A DNA stretch of 64,000 nucleotides from CAYURP01 sp964447175 (GCA_964447175.1 CAYURP010000001.1:79951-143950), one strand, 5' to 3'. Positions 8,872-17,895 are shown, numbered from the stretch's first letter. The notes: generated by a model from the sequence alone, not told the origin. Program-made: numbers and translations.

Positions 8872-9747
8872 ATGAAGAGAAAAACATCCATAGTTATAGT
8901 GAATTACCGGGTGAAAGATCTTTTGAAGGAATGTTTGAACTCCGTACTCAGTTCCAAAGATAACATGGATAACGAGATAATCGTGATCGATAATAACTCA
9001 AAGGATGGGTCAGTTGAGCTTTTGAAAAAAGAATTCCCCCAGATCAGGCTAATAGAAAATCATCTGAATAAAGGGTTTTCCTATGCCTGTAACCAGGGGA
9101 TAGAAAAAAGCTCCGGGGATTATATTTTACTTTTAAATCCGGATACCATCTTTCCCCAAAAGGGTTTTAGCGCGATGATTGAATTCATGGATTCAAATCC
9201 TGAGGCTGGAATCTGTGGACCTGAAATGGTTGATGACCGGGGCAATCTTTTATATTCCTGCAGGAGTTTTCCTTCCTTTCTGACTTCCATTTCCTCCTCC
9301 CAATCCCTGTTGGAGCGCTTTTTCCCAGGAAATCCGCTTTCCCGGCGGTATCTTTTGAAGGACATGAATCATTCCCAGATTCAGGAGGTGGACTGGGTAT
9401 CTGGCTCCTGCCTTTTTGCCCGAAAAAAAATGCTGGATCAGATCGGCCTTCTGGACGAGGATTTCTTTATCTATGTAGAAGATGTGGATTTATGTTATCG
9501 AGCTCATCGGGCTGGATGGAAGGTTTTCTATTTCCCCAAAACGACCTTTATTCATAAGGTGGGGCAGAGCACCTCCCAGGACAGAGTCAAATCCAAGCTG
9601 GAACATCATCGGAGTATGTGGATTTTTGCAAAAAAGCATTTTAAGTCTAATATTTTGGTGAGGTCTTTTATTTTTTTTGGGATTTTAGTTCGCTTGATTT
9701 TCGTCAGTTTTAGTTTTATACTTTACCGTAGGGGAAAAAGAAGTTAG
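8872..9747 (+). CDS. GT2 family glycosyltransferase (rhamnosyltransferase-like)
   Basis: This 291-residue enzyme belongs to the WbbL/rhamnosyltransferase branch of GT2: 'SIVIVNYRVKDLLKECLNSV' at the start, 'VIDNNSKDGSVELL', 'NKGFSYACNQGI', 'LLLNPDT' and 'VSGSCLFARKKML'. The catalytic segment 'EDVDLCYRAHRAGW' is clear. One hydrophobic helix lies near the C-terminus. It likely adds a deoxyhexose during O-antigen or surface glycan synthesis. It starts 3 bp after the preceding stop and ends 4 bp before accA. Confidence 0.86.
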   Translation: MKRKTSIVIVNYRVKDLLKECLNSVLSSKDNMDNEIIVIDNNSKDGSVELLKKEFPQIRLIENHLNKGFSYACNQGIEKSSGDYILLLNPDTIFPQKGFSAMIEFMDSNPEAGICGPEMVDDRGNLLYSCRSFPSFLTSISSSQSLLERFFPGNPLSRRYLLKDMNHSQIQEVDWVSGSCLFARKKMLDQIGLLDEDFFIYVEDVDLCYRAHRAGWKVFYFPKTTFIHKVGQSTSQDRVKSKLEHHRSMWIFAKKHFKSNILVRSFIFFGILVRLIFVSFSFILYRRGKRS

Positions 9748-9751
9748 GTCT

Positions 9752-10723
9752 ATGAATGGACAATTTTTAGATTTCGAACGCCCCATTGTGGAGCTGGAGA
9801 GGAAGATCCGGGACATGAGGGATTTCGCCACCGAGGAGAGGGTGGATTTTACCGAGGAGATCGGGGCTTTAGAAAAAAAGCTAAAAAGGCTTCAGAACGA
9901 GATATATTCTAATCTCACTCCCTGGCAGAGGGTTCAGCTGGCCCGGCACCATTTAAGGCCTCACTCCCTTGACTATATAACACTTATGACCAAAGATTTT
10001 CTGGAGCTTCACGGTGACCGAAATTTTGCTGACGATAAGGCAGTGGTGGGAGGGTTTGCCAGAATAGATGAGAAGCCGGTTATGATCATAGGCCAGCAAA
10101 AAGGCAGAGATACCAAACAGAAGCTTTTACGAAACTTTGGAATGATGCATCCTGAGGGTTACAGAAAGGCGTTAAGGTTGATGAAGCTGGCTGCCAGGTT
10201 CGAAAAGCCCATAATCATTTTAGTGGACACGCCCGGAGCGTATCCGGGCATAGGGGCGGAGGAAAGGGGTCAGGCTGAAGCCATAGCCAGAAACTTAAGA
10301 GAGATGTCCTCGCTTCCTGTTCCCATTATCATCAACATTATCGGGGAGGGAGCCAGCGGTGGTGCTTTAGGCATTGGGGTGGGGGATAAAATACTTATGC
10401 TGGAGAATGCCTGGTATTCAGTTATATCGCCTGAAGGTTGTGCTGCTATTTTGTGGAGGGATAGTGCTAAAGCACCTCTGGCTGCAGAAGCTTTAAAACT
10501 TACCGCCATGGATCTTATGAAACTCAAAGTGATTGACAAAATAATCCCCGAACCTTTAGGTGGAGCTCATCGCAATTATTCGGAGATGGCTAAAATTTTG
10601 AAGAACGAGATCCTCCTGGAACTTTCCGAGTTGGAGGTTCTGACTCCAGATGAGCTCATAGAAAAAAGATTGGAGAAGTTCAGGAAAATGGGTGAGTATT
10701 TAGAGGAGAGTCAGATAAGATGA
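9752..10723 (+). CDS. accA: Acetyl-CoA carboxylase carboxyltransferase subunit alpha
   Basis: The 323-residue length matches AccA of E. coli (319). The N-terminal helical part 'LDFERPIVELERKI' and 'LTPWQRVQLARHH..RPHSLDYI' are classic. The core carries 'GDRNFADDKAVVGGFARI', 'GRDTKQKLLRNFGMMHPEGYRKA', with each stretch as a separate block, then 'DTPGAYPGIGAEERGQAEAI' and 'GEGASGGALGIGVGD'. With AccD it transfers CO2 from biotin to acetyl-CoA to make malonyl-CoA, the first step of fatty acid synthesis. It follows the glycosyltransferase by 4 bp, so it is probably cotranscribed with the glycan genes. AccD is not in the window. Confidence 0.97.
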   Translation: MNGQFLDFERPIVELERKIRDMRDFATEERVDFTEEIGALEKKLKRLQNEIYSNLTPWQRVQLARHHLRPHSLDYITLMTKDFLELHGDRNFADDKAVVGGFARIDEKPVMIIGQQKGRDTKQKLLRNFGMMHPEGYRKALRLMKLAARFEKPIIILVDTPGAYPGIGAEERGQAEAIARNLREMSSLPVPIIINIIGEGASGGALGIGVGDKILMLENAWYSVISPEGCAAILWRDSAKAPLAAEALKLTAMDLMKLKVIDKIIPEPLGGAHRNYSEMAKILKNEILLELSELEVLTPDELIEKRLEKFRKMGEYLEESQIR

Positions 10724-10846
10724 CAGATCCCCAACTGCAGCTGGTTTCTCCTAAAATTAAAGAAGAAATTCATTTAACGTTTTGGCATCTATGTGAAATT
10801 GTATTTGTAACTACCTGATTTAGAAAAAAATTGGAGGTAAAAAAAG

Positions 10847-11299
10847 ATGAAGCTTTCCAAATTTTGCGATGAGGGTTTGATTTCTTTTGAACTTTCAGCC
10901 AAGGTCAAGGAGAAGGTAATCGAGGAGCTGGTTACCCTGGCTTCTAAGTCTAAGCTGGTGAAAGACAAAGATATGCTTCTCAGGGATGTTCTGGAAAGAG
11001 AGAAGCTAGTAACCACTGGAGTGGGGTATGGGGTGGCTTTTCCTCATGCCAAGACCAGATCGGTTAGGGGAATTGTGATCACCTTTGGCAGATCCAAACA
11101 GGGAATTGATTTCGATGCCATGGATAAAAGGCCGGTACATCTTTTCTTTTTGATCGCTGCCCCCGAGGATGCTATCGGCGCCCATCTCAATGTTATGGCC
11201 AGGTTGTCCTATATCATGAAATCCGAAGGAAACAGAGACAAACTTATGAACATAAAAAGTCCCAAGGAACTACTGGAGATGCTGGATTCGGTTGAATAG
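10847..11299 (+). CDS. PTS sugar transporter subunit IIA, PtsN-like
   Basis: This 150-residue EIIA domain of the fructose/nitrogen type has the phosphorylation site His67 in 'GVAFPHAKTRSV'. It also has the typical 'LLRDVLEREKLVTTGVGYG' run and the C-terminal helix 'LSYIMKSEGNRDKLMNIKSP'. EIIA-Ntr proteins take phosphate from NPr and act as regulators rather than sugar importers. No EIIB/EIIC, HPr or EI gene is nearby, which fits a regulatory role. GGAGG lies 8 bases before the ATG. Confidence 0.87.
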   Translation: MKLSKFCDEGLISFELSAKVKEKVIEELVTLASKSKLVKDKDMLLRDVLEREKLVTTGVGYGVAFPHAKTRSVRGIVITFGRSKQGIDFDAMDKRPVHLFFLIAAPEDAIGAHLNVMARLSYIMKSEGNRDKLMNIKSPKELLEMLDSVE

Positions 11300-11436
11300 T
11301 GAGAATGTGAGTCAAGGAAAAGCCTGACCCGGAAAGATAAATTAATTGAAGGGATGCGTATGCTTAGAATTTCAATGATAAGGCAAAGCGTACGTCAGTT
11401 AGTGCTTGAGTTTCAGAAAATAATAAAATTGAGATT

Positions 11437-12240
11437 ATGAGCTGGTTTTCGCTTCAAAGTTTAAGATTGAAAAAGTTTCGGTACCTGGGGATTTTCTTAT
11501 TCTTTTCTTTTTTACTTCTGATTCTACCCCAGAGGGGGAAACTTTTTATCTCTGAGACCATTCTTCAATATACCTATTCGCCCTTTTTCAAATTCAGTCA
11601 AAAAATCAAGCAGCTCTCTAATGTCTATGAGGAAAATAAGAAACTGCAAAAGGAAAACGTGAGGTTGATTCTGGAAAACCTGAGATTGGAAGAGGAGGGT
11701 CTGGAAAACGAAAGGTTGCGGGCTCTTCTGGATTTCAAGTCCCAGATAGATTATAATGTAATCCCGGGTGAGGTAGTGGCACTGGAACCTAACCGTAGAA
11801 GTAATTCCGTTTTGATCAGCGTGGGTAAAGATGACGGTGTGAAAAAGCATCTGCCAGTTATCAATATGCACGGGTTGGTGGGTAAGGTAGTAGAAGTATA
11901 TCCTAAAAATTCCCTGGTGGAGCTGCTCTCGGATCCTAACTGTCGGGTAGCAGCTTTGATCAAACGGAGCAGGGTTCACGGGATTGTAAAGCAACAGAAG
12001 GGTACAAACCTAAGTCTGGATAACGTACCTTCCGGTGCGGATGTGAGGCAAGGGGATGAGATTATCTCCTCGGGCCTGGGAGGTGTTTTCCCCCAGGCTT
12101 TGAGAATTGGAACCGTGGTGAAAACCGAAGACAGCAAGACCTCAATTTTTAAACACATTCAAGTTCAGCCGTATGCAGATTTCAATTGTCTTGAGGAGCT
12201 TTTCGTTATAGAGGTTACCAAAAGCGAGTTAAACCAGTAA
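11437..12240 (+). CDS. mreC: Rod shape-determining protein MreC
   Basis: The 267-residue protein has one N-terminal membrane helix (about 15-32), a coiled coil (about 55-95, rich in KLQKEN and LEEEGLENERLRALL) and a periplasmic beta domain with 'GEVVALEPN', 'VSVGKDDGVKKHLPV' and 'GLVGKVVEVYPKNSLVELL', close to the MreC pattern. MreC links cytoplasmic MreB to PBP2/RodA and sets rod shape. It begins the mreC-mreD-mrdA-rodA block. MreB is not in the window. Confidence 0.94.
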   Translation: MSWFSLQSLRLKKFRYLGIFLFFSFLLLILPQRGKLFISETILQYTYSPFFKFSQKIKQLSNVYEENKKLQKENVRLILENLRLEEEGLENERLRALLDFKSQIDYNVIPGEVVALEPNRRSNSVLISVGKDDGVKKHLPVINMHGLVGKVVEVYPKNSLVELLSDPNCRVAALIKRSRVHGIVKQQKGTNLSLDNVPSGADVRQGDEIISSGLGGVFPQALRIGTVVKTEDSKTSIFKHIQVQPYADFNCLEELFVIEVTKSELNQ

Positions 12241-12783
12241 TTGAGGTGGCCTGTGTTCTGGAATAATATTAGTTATTTGAAGATCATAAGAGGAGCTTTA
12301 ATCCTTTTTGTGGTGGTGATATTTTTAAGCTTTTTCTCCGAGCCTCTGCGGGTGGCAAACGTGAAACTGGATTTGCCCCTTTTTTTAGTGGTGTACGTAG
12401 GTCTGACCCGGGGTACCAAGGAAGGTATCGGTATTGGATTTTTGATCGGGCTTTTGGTTGACGTCCTGAATCCGTCTTTTTTGGGCTTAAATACTTTAAT
12501 CAAAACCATCCTGGGTTATCTGGCCGGGAATTTCAAGGACAATCTTTTTCTGGAGCCGATTCATTTCAAGGGGCTGGTAATTTTCTTGGCCTTGATATTC
12601 AATGATTTGATATATTATCTGATCCGCTCGGGATTTGATCTTCCAGCAACATTGGGAATAATCTTTTTTACCTCGATTCTATCAGGAATCTATACCTCCG
12701 GCGTAGGGATGCTGGTGTTTTTCATCAACCAACGTTTTAAGTTAAGGATAGCTTTCGAAAATGGAGCTTCTAAACCAGAATAA
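12241..12783 (+). CDS. mreD: Rod shape-determining protein MreD
   Basis: This 180-residue, strongly hydrophobic protein has five predicted membrane helices, as expected for MreD. Landmarks are 'VKLDLPLFLVVYVGLTRG' and 'GFLIGLLVDVLNPSFLGLNT'. The start is TTG immediately after the mreC stop, so its translation is probably coupled. It overlaps the PBP2 gene by 23 bp. Identification rests on topology, the Leu-Val-Asp-x4-Gly motif and gene order. Confidence 0.9.
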   Translation: MRWPVFWNNISYLKIIRGALILFVVVIFLSFFSEPLRVANVKLDLPLFLVVYVGLTRGTKEGIGIGFLIGLLVDVLNPSFLGLNTLIKTILGYLAGNFKDNLFLEPIHFKGLVIFLALIFNDLIYYLIRSGFDLPATLGIIFFTSILSGIYTSGVGMLVFFINQRFKLRIAFENGASKPE

Positions 12784-14551
12784 AGACAAAAGAAGCAAGA
12801 TCATTTACTATCTTTTTTTCGTGGTTTTATTTGTTTTTGTGCTCAGGTTGTACTATCTCCAGGTAGTCAAGGTCGCATATTACAAAAAGATATCCGAGAA
12901 GAACTGCATAAGGCCGGTTTCTTTGATTTCTCCCCGGGGTATGATTTCCGACAGAGACGGTCGGATAATGGTTTCCAATTTTCCATCCTATACTCTTTTG
13001 ATCATGCCAGGAGAGGTGGAAAACCTGGAGAAAACCATTAACCAATTGAGCTTATTTACCGGAGTTGAGGGAACAGATCCTTTAGAGAAGGTAAAGAAAA
13101 GCCGCTCCTATACCTATCAGCCTATCCGGGTGGCTCGGTATGTGGACTTTCCCACCCTGTGTATGGTGGAGGAAAGAAACGAGGAACTGCTAGGTATATT
13201 TTATCAGGTGGAGCTTAACAGAAAATACCCGGAGTCTAACTGGAGCGGCCCTTTATTGGGATATGTTGATGAGATCTCGGTGGAGGAGCTGAAAAAAACT
13301 GAGTATCAAGTGAACATACTGGGGGATCTGGTGGGTAAGGAGGGGTTGGAGAGTCAGTATGAGGATCTCCTCAAAGGACAGAAGGGAACCCGCTATATGG
13401 AGGTGAGCGCTACCGGCAAACTGATGGGTGAGTTGGAGGACAAAAAACCTGTGATGCCAGTCCCCGGCTCTAATCTGGAACTAACCATTGATCTGGGTCT
13501 ACAAGCCTTCGCAGAATCATGCTTTTATCCCTACAGGTCCGGGGCTTTGATAGCTATAGACCCAAGAAACGGGGAGATTTTAACCCTTTTGAGCAAGCCG
13601 GGATTTGATTCCAACATCTTCACCGGAGTTATCACCCAGAAGGAATGGCAAAGACTGGTTTCCGACCCTAACCTTCCCTTTTTGAATCGGGTGATTCAGG
13701 GACTTTATCCTCCCGGGTCAATTCTTAAGCTTCTGACTGCTGGTGCTGCTCTTGAAGAAAGAATAATCGACCAGAATACCACCTTCTCGTCATGTTACGG
13801 TTTTTATCCATATGGAGATCGGATATTTCGATGTTGGAATGAGGGAGGACATGGAAAGTTGAATTTGATCGATGCCCTGGCCCAATCCTGCGACATTTAT
13901 TTTTATCAGCTGGGATTGGAATTAGGCCTGGAGAAATGGAGCGAATATGCGGAGAAGTGTGGATTAGGAAAAAAGGTGTGGATCGACCTGCCCGGCGAGA
14001 AAGGGGGTTTAGTGCCTACCCTGGAGTATTACCACAAAAAATATGGAAAGGCGAGATGGGTAAGAAATCTGATAATAAACCTGTCCATCGGGCAAGGGGA
14101 GATCATGCTCACCCCGATTCAGGTTACTGCATTCTACTGCGGCCTGGTCAATGAGGGATGGGTATTTCAGCCTCATCTTTTGAAGAGGATAATTTCCGAT
14201 GGCAAAAAAATCACACCTGAACCTGAGGTTCTGCGGAGATTGCCTTTCTCCACTGAAACCCTAAGGATTTTGAAAAGGGCTATGATAAAAGCAGTGGAGC
14301 ATCCTCTGGGAACTGGTCACCTGGCTCGGATTTCAGGAATAGAGATGGGCGGCAAGACCGGCACTGCTCAGAATCCCCACGGTGAGGACCATTCCTGGTT
14401 TGTGGGGTTTGCTCCAGCTGAAAAGCCGGAGATTCTGGTAACCGTTCTGATTGAAAATGCCGGTCACGGAGGGGATGTGGCAGCACCTGTGGCCAGAGAG
14501 ATTATTCTTAAATACCTGCAAAAGAACTACAAACAACTAGCGGGAAAATAG
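12761..14551 (+). CDS. mrdA: Penicillin-binding protein 2 (elongasome transpeptidase)
   Basis: The 596-residue class B PBP has an N-terminal membrane helix (about 15-32), a dimerisation/pedestal region with 'RGMISDRDGRIMVSN', and a transpeptidase domain. The active site has S320-I-L-K in 'PPGSILKLL', S-C-D in 'AQSCDIYFYQ' and K-T-G in 'GGKTGTAQ'. PBP2 crosslinks side-wall peptidoglycan with RodA and is the target of mecillinam. It overlaps mreD by 23 bp and is followed 23 bp later by rodA. Length and motifs are normal. Confidence 0.96.
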   Translation: MELLNQNKDKRSKIIYYLFFVVLFVFVLRLYYLQVVKVAYYKKISEKNCIRPVSLISPRGMISDRDGRIMVSNFPSYTLLIMPGEVENLEKTINQLSLFTGVEGTDPLEKVKKSRSYTYQPIRVARYVDFPTLCMVEERNEELLGIFYQVELNRKYPESNWSGPLLGYVDEISVEELKKTEYQVNILGDLVGKEGLESQYEDLLKGQKGTRYMEVSATGKLMGELEDKKPVMPVPGSNLELTIDLGLQAFAESCFYPYRSGALIAIDPRNGEILTLLSKPGFDSNIFTGVITQKEWQRLVSDPNLPFLNRVIQGLYPPGSILKLLTAGAALEERIIDQNTTFSSCYGFYPYGDRIFRCWNEGGHGKLNLIDALAQSCDIYFYQLGLELGLEKWSEYAEKCGLGKKVWIDLPGEKGGLVPTLEYYHKKYGKARWVRNLIINLSIGQGEIMLTPIQVTAFYCGLVNEGWVFQPHLLKRIISDGKKITPEPEVLRRLPFSTETLRILKRAMIKAVEHPLGTGHLARISGIEMGGKTGTAQNPHGEDHSWFVGFAPAEKPEILVTVLIENAGHGGDVAAPVAREIILKYLQKNYKQLAGK

Positions 14552-14574
14552 AACCTTTTTTCATTCTGGAACCG

Positions 14575-15795
14575 ATGCGTCTTCAGTGGAAAGATTTTGA
14601 TTACTGGCTTTTACTGGCTGCGTTTGTCCTTTCCTTAATCGGGATTTTTTTGATCTTCAGTTCAAAATATTATTCCACCAACCCATCGGAACATAACTTA
14701 TATCTGAAGCAGGCTTTGTGGCTTGTTTTCGGGCTTTTAGCAGGGGGGGTGTTTTTTTTCATACCACTGAGATTTCACGATGCCTTCTCCTATCTTTATT
14801 ATTTTCTGGTCTTGGCTTTTTTGGGGTTGCTTATCCTGTCCGGGACAAATCAAATGGGCGCAGCTCGCTGGTTCAGGTTGGGCTGGATAAACCTCCAACC
14901 ATCAGAATTTGCCAAGCTGGCTTTTGTGTTCGCTCTGTCCCGATATCTGAGTTACACCAAAAAGCCAATATACAGCTCTAAATGGTTATTAACTATTGTT
15001 CTTATGGTTTGCCTGCCAGCTGCCCTGGTACTGAAGCAACCGGATCTGGGAACCTCTTTGGTCTTTTTTGCTCTGTTTTTTTCTATTCTTTTTTGGGCCG
15101 GGGTTCCGGTTCTTTTTCTCATTGTTTTGGTGTCTCCATTATTGAGCCTGGTGTGTGGATTTCACTGGTTCACCTGGGCTGCGTTTTTTCTGGGATTCCT
15201 TCTGCTGCTCTATTATCTCCGTCCTGGTTTGGTTTTCGGGGTGGTTATGATCTTGCTTAATTTCGCTGTGGGAACCGTTACCCCCCTAATATGGAACCGA
15301 CTTCATGATTATCAAAAGCTCAGGATTTTAACCTTTCTGGACCCGGGCAGGGATCCCCAGGGTGCTGGCTATCAGATACTTCAGTCCAAAGTAGCTATCG
15401 GATCAGGAGGAATTCTAGGCAAGGGATTTCTACAGGGCTCCCAGACCAAGCTGGCATTTTTGCCAATGCAACACACTGATTTCATCTTCACCGTAGTGGG
15501 CGAGGAATTGGGACTATTGGGTGCTCTGGTGGTCTTAGCCTTATTCACTTTCCTTATTGTCAGGGGGATTATAATCGCCAAAAAAGCAAGAAACAACTTT
15601 GCCAGCTTTACCGCCATAGGGATAACAACTATTTTTGCCTTCCAGATGCTGGTCAACATTGGAATGGTTTTAGGGATCATGCCGGTTACCGGATTGCCTT
15701 TGCCCTTCTTAAGTTATGGTGGTTCATCCATGCTTTTATCATGGATTGGGGTGGGATTGCTGCTGGCGATTGGCTATAAATGGTACGAATATTGA
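14575..15795 (+). CDS. rodA: Rod shape-determining protein RodA (SEDS glycosyltransferase)
   Basis: This 406-residue polytopic SEDS protein has about ten membrane helices. Signatures include 'RWFRLGWINLQPSEFAKLA', 'KQPDLGTSLVF', 'FLDPGRDPQGAGYQILQSK' and 'TDFIFTVVGEELG'. The end has 'MPVTGLPLPFLSYGGSSML'. RodA polymerises lipid II into glycan strands in the elongasome, partnered by the PBP2 encoded just upstream. It is slightly longer than the E. coli protein (370). Confidence 0.96.
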   Translation: MRLQWKDFDYWLLLAAFVLSLIGIFLIFSSKYYSTNPSEHNLYLKQALWLVFGLLAGGVFFFIPLRFHDAFSYLYYFLVLAFLGLLILSGTNQMGAARWFRLGWINLQPSEFAKLAFVFALSRYLSYTKKPIYSSKWLLTIVLMVCLPAALVLKQPDLGTSLVFFALFFSILFWAGVPVLFLIVLVSPLLSLVCGFHWFTWAAFFLGFLLLLYYLRPGLVFGVVMILLNFAVGTVTPLIWNRLHDYQKLRILTFLDPGRDPQGAGYQILQSKVAIGSGGILGKGFLQGSQTKLAFLPMQHTDFIFTVVGEELGLLGALVVLALFTFLIVRGIIIAKKARNNFASFTAIGITTIFAFQMLVNIGMVLGIMPVTGLPLPFLSYGGSSMLLSWIGVGLLLAIGYKWYEY

Positions 15796-15840
15796 TTTTA
15801 TTTTTTTCTGACTTTGTAAGCAGAAAGTGAGTAGAGTAAG

Positions 15841-16641
15841 TTGCATTCCGTTGTGTTTAAAATAGGGCCCGTGGTGGTAAGAAGCTACGGTCTTTTATTA
15901 TCCATCTCCTTTGGTCTGGGTTTATGGCTGGCGCTTGTCCGAGCTAAAAAATGGAACATAAAACTTGATCTGGTCTTAGATCTTTTCCTTATTATTTTGC
16001 TCTCCTCTGTTTTCGGGTCAAGATTTTTTTACGTTATATTTCATCTGGACGAGTTTATAGGACACCCCTGGGATATGATTAACCCGGTTCAAAGCTCAGG
16101 GGAGCTGGGCATTGCCGGACTGTCAATGGTAGGAGGTGTGGTTTTGGCTGTGGGTTTTGGCATACTCTATCTTTTCATGAAAAAAGAGAACGTGTGGAAG
16201 GTGGCGGATATTCTCTCCCCCTCCTTTATGCTGGGGTTGGGAATAACCAGGATCGGCTGCTTTTTGAACGGATGCTGCTTTGGAAAACCCACCCATTCCT
16301 GTGTGGGCGTGGTCTTTCCCTACGATTCAGCTGCCGGGTATTTCTACCCTGAAACTGCAATCTATCCCACCCAGCTTTTTTCGTCTGGGGCAGGTTTTCT
16401 GATACTTTTTCTTTTGGTCTGGGGGGAGAAATATAAAAAATTCGATGGTTTCACCTTCTGGTTGATGCTTTTTCTTTTTTCTCTGCAAAGGATAATCATC
16501 GACTTTTTCAGATATTACGAAACCGAAATGGTTTTTCTCTCAGTGAGAGAAATTAACATCTCCATAAACCAGGCTGTCCTGGTGCTGGTTGCACTTTTCT
16601 CAATTTTTGCCTGGAATTACATGAGAAAGAAACAGGTTTAG
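15841..16641 (+). CDS. lgt: Prolipoprotein diacylglyceryl transferase
   Basis: The 266-residue membrane enzyme has about seven helices, the N-terminal 'PVVVRSYGLLLSISFGLGLWL', the central 'GELGIAGLSMVGGVV' with the conserved Gly-rich stretch, and the Lgt signature region 'GLGITRIGCFLNGCCFGKPT' (blocks GLGITRIGCF and LNGCCFG). It attaches diacylglycerol to the lipobox Cys of lipoproteins, the first step of their maturation. Many lipoproteins in this window would be its substrates. The start is TTG. It may be cotranscribed with rodA, 45 bp upstream. Confidence 0.93.
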   Translation: MHSVVFKIGPVVVRSYGLLLSISFGLGLWLALVRAKKWNIKLDLVLDLFLIILLSSVFGSRFFYVIFHLDEFIGHPWDMINPVQSSGELGIAGLSMVGGVVLAVGFGILYLFMKKENVWKVADILSPSFMLGLGITRIGCFLNGCCFGKPTHSCVGVVFPYDSAAGYFYPETAIYPTQLFSSGAGFLILFLLVWGEKYKKFDGFTFWLMLFLFSLQRIIIDFFRYYETEMVFLSVREINISINQAVLVLVALFSIFAWNYMRKKQV

Positions 16642-16660
16642 ACCTCATAGATGAATTAAT

Positions 16661-17407
16661 GTGATTACAAAGGAAATTTTAAAGATAAGGGATGCAGCAG
16701 CAGGTCTTAAGAGAGCAATTATTGATTTTGTATTGCCACCGCATTGCATAATTTGCAGCAACTATCTTTCACCTGAGGAGAGAATTATCTGCGATGTTTG
16801 TTGGGAGAATATGTCCATCCTGCCATCACCATTTTGTCCTGTTTGTAAGAATTTTCTGGAGCAAGGGAATCTTTTTTGTAAAATTTGTACAGAAAGGAAA
16901 CTTCTCTGTGCTGTGAGGTCTTTGGGTGTGTTTGACAGTTATTATCAAAAGATGATTCACGGATTTAAATACCAACAAAAAATGACTTTGGGTCAGAGAT
17001 TAGGGAAAAGATTAGGAGAAAAGCTGATAGATGATAAGTTGGTTTCCAGGTTCGATTGTATAATCCCTGTGCCTTTGCATCCAGCCAGAAAAAGGGAGAG
17101 AGGATTCAACCAGAGCCAGATCTTAGCTCAGGAATTATCAGAGGCAATCCATATACCAGTACTGAAAAAAGTCCTGAAGAGGACAAGAAACACCAAAGAT
17201 CAAACCAAGTTAACTCCTGAGGAGCGTATACAGAACGTAAAAGGCGCATTTGCACTAAAGGGTCCAGAGGCAATCGAAGGTAAAAGAATAATCTTAGTGG
17301 ATGATGTAATGACCACCGGCGCAACATTGGGAGAGTGTGCCAGGGTTCTTTCAGAAGCAGGGGCAAAGCAGATTATGGGCGTCACCATAGCAGTAGCTTT
17401 AATCTGA
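16661..17407 (+). CDS. comF: ComF family phosphoribosyltransferase-like protein
   Basis: The 248-residue protein has an N-terminal zinc-ribbon part (four CxxC pairs: CIIC, CDVC, CPVC, CKIC) and a phosphoribosyltransferase domain with 'PVPLHPARKRERGFNQ' and the PRPP loop 'IILVDDVMTTGATLGE'. ComF is needed for DNA uptake in naturally competent bacteria (GntX in enterics). It is widely present as a housekeeping gene, so competence here is not proven. The start is GTG, with no strong ribosome-binding site visible. Confidence 0.92.
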   Translation: MITKEILKIRDAAAGLKRAIIDFVLPPHCIICSNYLSPEERIICDVCWENMSILPSPFCPVCKNFLEQGNLFCKICTERKLLCAVRSLGVFDSYYQKMIHGFKYQQKMTLGQRLGKRLGEKLIDDKLVSRFDCIIPVPLHPARKRERGFNQSQILAQELSEAIHIPVLKKVLKRTRNTKDQTKLTPEERIQNVKGAFALKGPEAIEGKRIILVDDVMTTGATLGECARVLSEAGAKQIMGVTIAVALI

Positions 17408-17502
17408 GTTAAAATCGTTAAACGTTATCCGTGATTCGTTATTCGAATTACTATTGCGTCTTCGATTTGAATTATTATATTATTATAGAAGTTGACTTCA
17501 TG

Positions 17503-17560
17503 GTAACACAAGTTGTTTAAACTTGTGCTATCACAGGTTGGGACAACCTATGATACCGAG
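17503..17560. repeat. Paired short palindromes, degenerate REP-like
   Basis: A hairpin CACAAGTTG/AACTTGTG headed by GTAA is followed by a second, CACAGGTTG/CAACCTATG. It is a weaker relative of the GTAG-headed element at 26542-26586, which has CACAGGTTG/CAACCTGTG. Confidence 0.5.
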
Positions 17561-17573
17561 GGAAAGTCTTGAC

Positions 17574-17613
17574 GGAGAGATGTCCAGGTTTGGTCGAAGG
17601 AGCCGCGTGCTTG
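17574..17613 (+). pseudogene. tRNA-Ser 5'-half fragment
   Basis: The stretch repeats the 5' half of the intact tRNA-Ser gene at 17702: GGAGAGATGTCC, then GGTCGAAGGAGC. It then loses similarity at a TCCCGC/GCGGGA hairpin (17614-17630). There is no matching 3' half, so it cannot fold as a tRNA. It may be a broken duplicate or the scar of an earlier recombination at this site. Confidence 0.6.
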
Positions 17614-17701
17614 TCCCGCAATATGCGGGAGAGAGCTTGAAAAAAAAGAGGTGAAAAAACATAGATTGTAATTAAAAGCATATCTTTGTAAGAAAAGCTA
17701 C

Positions 17702-17790
17702 GGAGAGATGTCCGAGTTGGTCGAAGGAGCACGCCTGGAGAGCGTGTAGCCCCCAAAAGGGGCTCCTGGGTTCGAATCCCAGTCTCTCCG
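17702..17790 (+). tRNA. tRNA-Ser(GGA)
   Basis: This 89-nt class II tRNA has acceptor arms GGAGAGA and TCTCTCC with discriminator G. The anticodon stem-loop CACGC-CTGGAGA-GCGTG gives anticodon GGA. It has the long serine variable arm (CCCCC...GGGG region) and a T-arm ending GGTTCGAATCCC. CCA is not encoded. Its 3' end is the attachment site of the island that follows. Confidence 0.95.
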
Positions 17791-17793
17791 CTT
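17770..17793 (+). other. Attachment site (left), 3' end of tRNA-Ser
   Basis: Twenty-four bases, from the T-arm to three bases past the tRNA (starts GTTCGAATCC, ends CTCTCCGCTT), recur exactly at 23508-23531. This is the classic footprint of a tyrosine-recombinase element that inserts into a tRNA gene and restores its 3' end. Confidence 0.82.
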
Positions 17794-17808
17794 CATTTTC
17801 TAATTTTT

Positions 17809-17895
17809 ACTTGACAAGGACTTATCACCTTGTTCCACCGTGATCATGAATGGACATAAGATCTTTTCTAAGTTGACTCCCGAGAATGTATCCAC
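17809..17895 (-). pseudogene. Fragment of a duplicated PKD-lipoprotein 3' end
   Basis: Positions 17822-17895 match 18025-18098, the 3' end of the neighbouring PKD gene, at about 66 of 74 bases. The minus strand still reads 'VDTFSGVNLEKILCPFMITV', against 'VDAFSGANLEKIFCPFMITV' in the intact gene, then runs into a stop. It is the only trace of a second, mostly deleted paralogue. Confidence 0.75.
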
